Below, in pieces: positions 59,887 to 63,424 of a DNA stretch of 63,424 bases (its first letter is position 1; each line of letters begins with the position of its first letter). Below the pieces are notes generated by a model, which made no database searches, was not told the origin of the DNA, and saw nothing but the letters and a program-made list of their open reading frames with translations. Where the stretch lies: NCBI GenBank assembly GCA_024401355.1, contig JAKSLF010000015.1, forward strand, positions 1 to 63,424, given 5' to 3'. The position numbers were made by a program, and so were the translations under genes. This stretch comes from Bacteroidales bacterium. GTDB lineage: Bacteria > Bacteroidota > Bacteroidia > Bacteroidales > Marinilabiliaceae.

Positions 59887-60825
59887 ATGGAATTATCTAA
59901 TGGCATTTTGTCAATCTCCGTATCCTCTCATGGTGCCGAATTGACGTCAATAAAGCGCGGTGGTCGCGAATATCTGTGGCAGGCTAATCCTGAATACTGG
60001 AAGCGCAGCTCTCCTGTTCTGTTCCCTATTGTTGGCAGCGTGTGGAATGGCGAATACCGTTCGCATGGCTCTTCTTTCAAGTTGGGACAGCATGGTTTTG
60101 CTCGCGATATGGAGTTTGCTTTCGTCAAGAAGGAGACCGACGCTGATGGAAACCCTGTCGTCTTCTATTCTCTTGATAGCAGCGATGCTACTCTCGAGAA
60201 GTATCCTTATGCTTTCCATCTTGAGATAGGGTATAGGCTTGTGGCCAACAGTGTTGAGGTTATTTGGCGTGTGGCCAATCCTTCCGATGCCGACATGTTT
60301 TTCCAGATAGGTGCGCATCCTGCTTTCTATTGGCCTATGCTTTCTGGCGTTTCTCGCGATGATGCCGGTCTCGAGGTTATGAAGCAGATGCTCAATGACA
60401 CAGATCTGCGTGGTTTTTTCAGTTTCGGCTGTAACGAAAAGGTCGCTATAGTAAATACCGCTCTGGCTGATAAGGGTTGTGCCGATGTCAATTGTCATTC
60501 TGTCATCGAGACTCGCCCCGACGGACTTCTGCCACTTACTACGGATACGTTCAATCACGACGCTCTTATCCTTGAGAACGGACAGGTCAATCAGGTGACT
60601 CTTCACGACCAGAACGGCAATAAGTATCTGACTCTCTCGTTCGATGCTCCTCTTGTTGGCCTTTGGTCTCCACCACACAAGAATGCTCCTTTCGTTTGCA
60701 TCGAACCTTGGTATGGCCGTTGCGACAGGGTGAATTATGATGGAGATTACGAAAACAAGGACTGGATACAGAAGATTGTGGCACATGGTTTGTTCGAATC
60801 TCGTTATGTTATAACGGTAGAGTAA
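59887..60825 (+). CDS. Aldose 1-epimerase family protein (LacX-like)
   Basis: 312 residues, galactose-mutarotase fold: 'VSSHGAELTSIKRGGREYLWQ', 'LGQHGFARDMEF', 'QIGAHPAFYWPM' (catalytic His region) and 'VCIEPWYGRCDRV' (catalytic Glu region). It interconverts sugar anomers, or sugar-phosphate anomers, in the cytoplasm. It lies 76 bp after the GH94 gene and is a sensible partner, since GH94 releases free glucose of fixed anomeric form. Confidence 0.85.
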   Translation: MELSNGILSISVSSHGAELTSIKRGGREYLWQANPEYWKRSSPVLFPIVGSVWNGEYRSHGSSFKLGQHGFARDMEFAFVKKETDADGNPVVFYSLDSSDATLEKYPYAFHLEIGYRLVANSVEVIWRVANPSDADMFFQIGAHPAFYWPMLSGVSRDDAGLEVMKQMLNDTDLRGFFSFGCNEKVAIVNTALADKGCADVNCHSVIETRPDGLLPLTTDTFNHDALILENGQVNQVTLHDQNGNKYLTLSFDAPLVGLWSPPHKNAPFVCIEPWYGRCDRVNYDGDYENKDWIQKIVAHGLFESRYVITVE

Positions 60826-60877
60826 GATAAGCGAATGAACTTTTTTTGTTGATGTTTGGCATAAAACTTGATATTTG

Positions 60878-60909
60878 TTTGTTGGATGAATTTATTATTC
60901 ATAACTTTG
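60878..60909 (+). promoter_or_regulatory. Promoter for the last gene
   Basis: -7 box TAACTTTG at 60902-60909 and TTTG at 60878-60881, 20-bp spacer; 79-base leader, A/T-rich, no hairpin of note. Confidence 0.6.
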
Positions 60910-60988
60910 CGGTATTGATAATAAATTATATTTAATAGAGATAGAATAATACAACAACAATAAACGATAACTACTAAATTTTTAGATC

Positions 60989-63424
60989 ATGAAGAACTTA
61001 TTATTACATATTTTTGCTGCATCGCTGATGTTTATCGGCGTGGATGCAAGAGCAGAATACTTGGGGGATTTGACTGTCGAATCAGGTGATGTTTATGAAT
61101 TGCTCCTTGATGAGGTCGGAGATTATGTCGAGTTAGATATGTTGGTCGTGGAGGAAGGCGCAGAGTTGGTTATCGATAATGGTGTTACTGTTTATGTCGC
61201 AGGGGATGTTGAGGTGTATGGAATGATTTCTGGTCAAGATGGTTCTATAGAATGTGAAGGAAATTTGATTGGTGGTGGTTCTGTTACGATTTCTGATATT
61301 AATTTTTTGGTTAAGAATGTTGAAATAGAATGTAATTTGGAGGTTCAGAGTAAGTTTGCTACATCAAGGTCACAAACTCTTGTTTCGATTGCAGATGGTT
61401 ACCTTGTGAAGGCTGAATCGATGGATTTGAAATCGGGCTCTCTCGTTGAAGGTCTGATTTATCTTAAGGCCGGTAAGGGAGTTGTGTTTAATACACCAAG
61501 TGGTGATGTTGCAGTAACATCAACTGGTGATGATGGCGCTTATCTTGCTGTGAAGTATGCTGGGTCCAAGCCTTCGCAGACGTCTTCGACCGATGCTGTG
61601 AATAATGTGGTTTATATGTCTCTTGATAAAAGCTATTACACGATCATGGCTCTTGATGGTGATGTTAATATAACTGCTATCTCATTGCCGCTCGATGAAG
61701 GCCATTCTGATTTGTTTAGCATTGACGACAAAAGTTCTCAGGTGTCTTCTCTCTACTATTCGACAAATAAGTGGAATGAGTTTTCAAGTATTAAGGCTAC
61801 GAATGGTAGAACGACTGAGGCTACTTGCAGTCTTTCTTTGTCGGATGGTGAGTCTTCTGATATATCATACGGTATAAGAAAGGATTTTATCGAGGATGTT
61901 ATTAATAACGAAGCTAGTGGTAGTACTATTACTGCTGTCCGCATAGATTCGAAAATTCCAGGCAAGTATACTTGGACTGGTAAGAAAGGTACGTCTTTCA
62001 AAGATAATAATAACTGGTATGGAGGTTACGCACCAGAGTCTAGTGTGGATGTTGTGATTAACTCAGAATATTCTGAGGCAGCAATATCAGCCATATTTAC
62101 TATTTCAGGCGCGGAGGAAGCCGCTCGTCCTAATGGGTCGGCCAGTGGTGCATTTATTGTTAAAAATTTCCCTGTGATTTCAAGTGGTTCTGTTACTGTG
62201 AAATCATTGACGCTAAATGGTCTTTCGACTATTACAATTGATGGTGGCGCACTTAGGGTTACAAATAAGTTGACTGTTCAGAATAGTGGCGAAGAGGGTC
62301 ATGTGATAATCAATAATAGAGCCTCTTCAAGTTCTGCGTTGAAGTATGGTTCTACGAACTATTCTAAGTTTGTCGTGAATAGGTATTTCCCACAGGGTAA
62401 AAGCTACTATGTAGGTTCTGCAACAACAAATGGCAGTGTTGAAGGTCTAGGTTCTGATGATATGATTGCTGTATATAGTGGCGACGATTTCGGTGTGACT
62501 ACAAGCTTTAACGGCAGTATCATTGGTGGTGGCATACAGCTTAATTCTACTGATCATATCAAGCAGGTTGGTTCGCTCTTCAAAGGTAATCAGTCAGCGA
62601 GTGGTTCGTCAAAGAAAGAAGGATGGATGCTCTTCCAGAATCCTTTTATGAGTGCTGTCTCTGCAAGTTTAAGTTCTTTCACGTTTGGTAATGGTTTGGC
62701 AAAGAGTTTGGTGTTTCCTACTGAAGGTGGTTTCACGACAAAGAATCTTGGCTCAGGTGTGACTGTTTTGGATAATCTTAAATATGGTGCTGACGGTCGT
62801 TCGTCCATCGCTCCGCAACAGGCATTCTATGTGTTGACTATAGATCCGGAGCAGGGCACTTCGTTTACAATAAGGGAGCCATCTTCTCCTAGTGCGGGAG
62901 TTTCGTTGAAGAGCACTCGTGTTGAGACCGACGTTCTTCGTCTTACACTCGGTTCTGAATCATCATTTGATGAGTCTTTCATGTTATATATAGGAGTAGG
63001 CATAAAATCTTCTAAAAATGAGGCATTGGAAAAATTCTCAACTAATGAATTAATGGCTATAAAAGACGGCATTTATAATAGAATCCTTTCAAATGTATAT
63101 ACAAGCAATGTATTAGACGAATATACTTTATCCCAAATGAGAGTCGAAAAAAATAAAATTTATAATGTATTATTTTTTAAAGAAGATGAAGCAAAGAAAG
63201 AAGCATTTTTAAAATTCGCACAAAATGAGAACAATGAAGTAGAAGATGAAGAATTTTATACTATGGTTCTTCCTGCATTCAGTCAAGAAAGCTTAATTGA
63301 TAGCTTAGAATTTTTTACTAAAGATAGCAATGATAATACCTATATTTATAAGTTAAGAGAATATTTAATTCATTATAAGGACACTGATAAGCTTAAAGGC
63401 TTTGATATAAACGAATATGATTTT
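60989..63424 (+). CDS. Secreted beta-rich surface protein, runs off the window; last ~430 bp look foreign
   Basis: The frame is open for 812 codons to the window end. A signal peptide (MKNLLLHIFAASLMFIGVDARA) is followed by a long Ser/Gly/Val-rich beta-strand protein with 'GKYTWTGKKGTSFKDNNNWYGGYAPESSVDVVI' (in part), a G8/autotransporter-adhesin-like element typical of Bacteroidota T9SS cargo, and 'GWMLFQNPFMSAVS'. Up to about codon 667 codon use is like its neighbours. From about 62990, GC drops to roughly 26% and the product turns into a helical, Lys/Glu/Asn/Ile-rich sequence ('LMAIKDGIYNRILSNVYTSN') with TTA, AGA and AAA codons. No C-terminal sorting domain is reached. Treat the C-terminal part as a fusion or chimera until checked. 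Confidence 0.7.
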   Translation, partial: MKNLLLHIFAASLMFIGVDARAEYLGDLTVESGDVYELLLDEVGDYVELDMLVVEEGAELVIDNGVTVYVAGDVEVYGMISGQDGSIECEGNLIGGGSVTISDINFLVKNVEIECNLEVQSKFATSRSQTLVSIADGYLVKAESMDLKSGSLVEGLIYLKAGKGVVFNTPSGDVAVTSTGDDGAYLAVKYAGSKPSQTSSTDAVNNVVYMSLDKSYYTIMALDGDVNITAISLPLDEGHSDLFSIDDKSSQVSSLYYSTNKWNEFSSIKATNGRTTEATCSLSLSDGESSDISYGIRKDFIEDVINNEASGSTITAVRIDSKIPGKYTWTGKKGTSFKDNNNWYGGYAPESSVDVVINSEYSEAAISAIFTISGAEEAARPNGSASGAFIVKNFPVISSGSVTVKSLTLNGLSTITIDGGALRVTNKLTVQNSGEEGHVIINNRASSSSALKYGSTNYSKFVVNRYFPQGKSYYVGSATTNGSVEGLGSDDMIAVYSGDDFGVTTSFNGSIIGGGIQLNSTDHIKQVGSLFKGNQSASGSSKKEGWMLFQNPFMSAVSASLSSFTFGNGLAKSLVFPTEGGFTTKNLGSGVTVLDNLKYGADGRSSIAPQQAFYVLTIDPEQGTSFTIREPSSPSAGVSLKSTRVETDVLRLTLGSESSFDESFMLYIGVGIKSSKNEALEKFSTNELMAIKDGIYNRILSNVYTSNVLDEYTLSQMRVEKNKIYNVLFFKEDEAKKEAFLKFAQNENNEVEDEEFYTMVLPAFSQESLIDSLEFFTKDSNDNTYIYKLREYLIHYKDTDKLKGFDINEYDF
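62990..63424. other. Abrupt low-GC tail, possible junction with foreign DNA
   Basis: My hand count of 63001-63420 gives 108 G+C of 420 (26%), against about 47-52% in 62761-62820 and 62881-62940. The change falls near a short AT-rich word (atgttatatatagg at 62981-62994). The tail has no TAnnTTTG box and is coding in one frame only. Confidence 0.75.

Noticed and set aside
60826-63424. Large gap without a gene at the right end
   Set aside because: A frame from ATG 60989 is open to the last base; it has no stop inside the window.

Overview
The window reads as chromosomal DNA of an anaerobic, host-associated member of the Bacteroidota, most likely order Bacteroidales. The evidence is the recurrent TAnnTTTG promoter box upstream of genes on both strands, a TonB-dependent receptor with DUF4876/DUF6850 partners, BspA-type leucine-rich surface proteins, C-terminal sorting domains like those of type IX secretion cargo, a GldF-GldG fusion, an ApgM-type homoserine kinase in the threonine pathway, a reverse rubrerythrin, and plant-polysaccharide enzymes (GH26, GH94, a PL9-like pectate lyase). 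The genus cannot be fixed from sequence alone.

Layout. 1-0.9 kb: tail of a phage- or plasmid-type replication protein and a DUF6633 gene. 1-6.7 kb: outer-membrane receptor operon (TonB receptor, DUF4876 lipoprotein, DUF6850 barrel) with C-rich codons. 6.8-12.8 kb: GLUG-like surface protein, M16 protease, FMN-binding flavoprotein, lipoprotein carboxylesterase. 12.9-17.4 kb: pectate lyase, two tandem NlpC/P60 lipoproteins, a C-GCAxxG-C-C protein and an exported orphan. 17.5-22.2 kb: MFS exporter, tRNA-Thr, a GNAT protein, and a single ORF fusing a YitT-family membrane protein to a RdgB/HAM1 nucleotide pyrophosphatase domain. 22.4-29.6 kb: rubrerythrin, topoisomerase III, DPP IV, a metallophosphoesterase and MnmA. 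30-33.5 kb: a large LRR surface protein.

33.6-45 kb: the threonine pathway, ThrA, ApgM-type kinase and ThrC. ThrA is separated from the other two by about 5.7 kb holding a TPM-domain protein, a decayed 5'-nucleotidase, a TMEM43-like protein and an LRR lipoprotein. 45-48 kb: a GH26 enzyme with about 270 residues inserted in its barrel, and a metallo-beta-lactamase-fold lipoprotein.

48.1-56.1 kb: the most interesting block, an apparent single seven-gene operon (surE, small membrane protein, lpxB, gldF-gldG fusion, cysteate synthase, an uncharacterised ATP-grasp-like protein, a BASS-type transporter). It links lipid A synthesis, a gliding-type ABC component and cysteate, the precursor of sulfonolipid head groups, and suggests an envelope sulfonate or sulfonolipid system. 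56.2-60.8 kb: a CAU tRNA, an orphan, cellobiose phosphorylase and an aldose-1-epimerase-like protein. The last gene starts at 60989 and runs off the window. Its final 430 or so bases fall abruptly to about 26% GC and look foreign: either a recent in-frame fusion or an assembly chimera.
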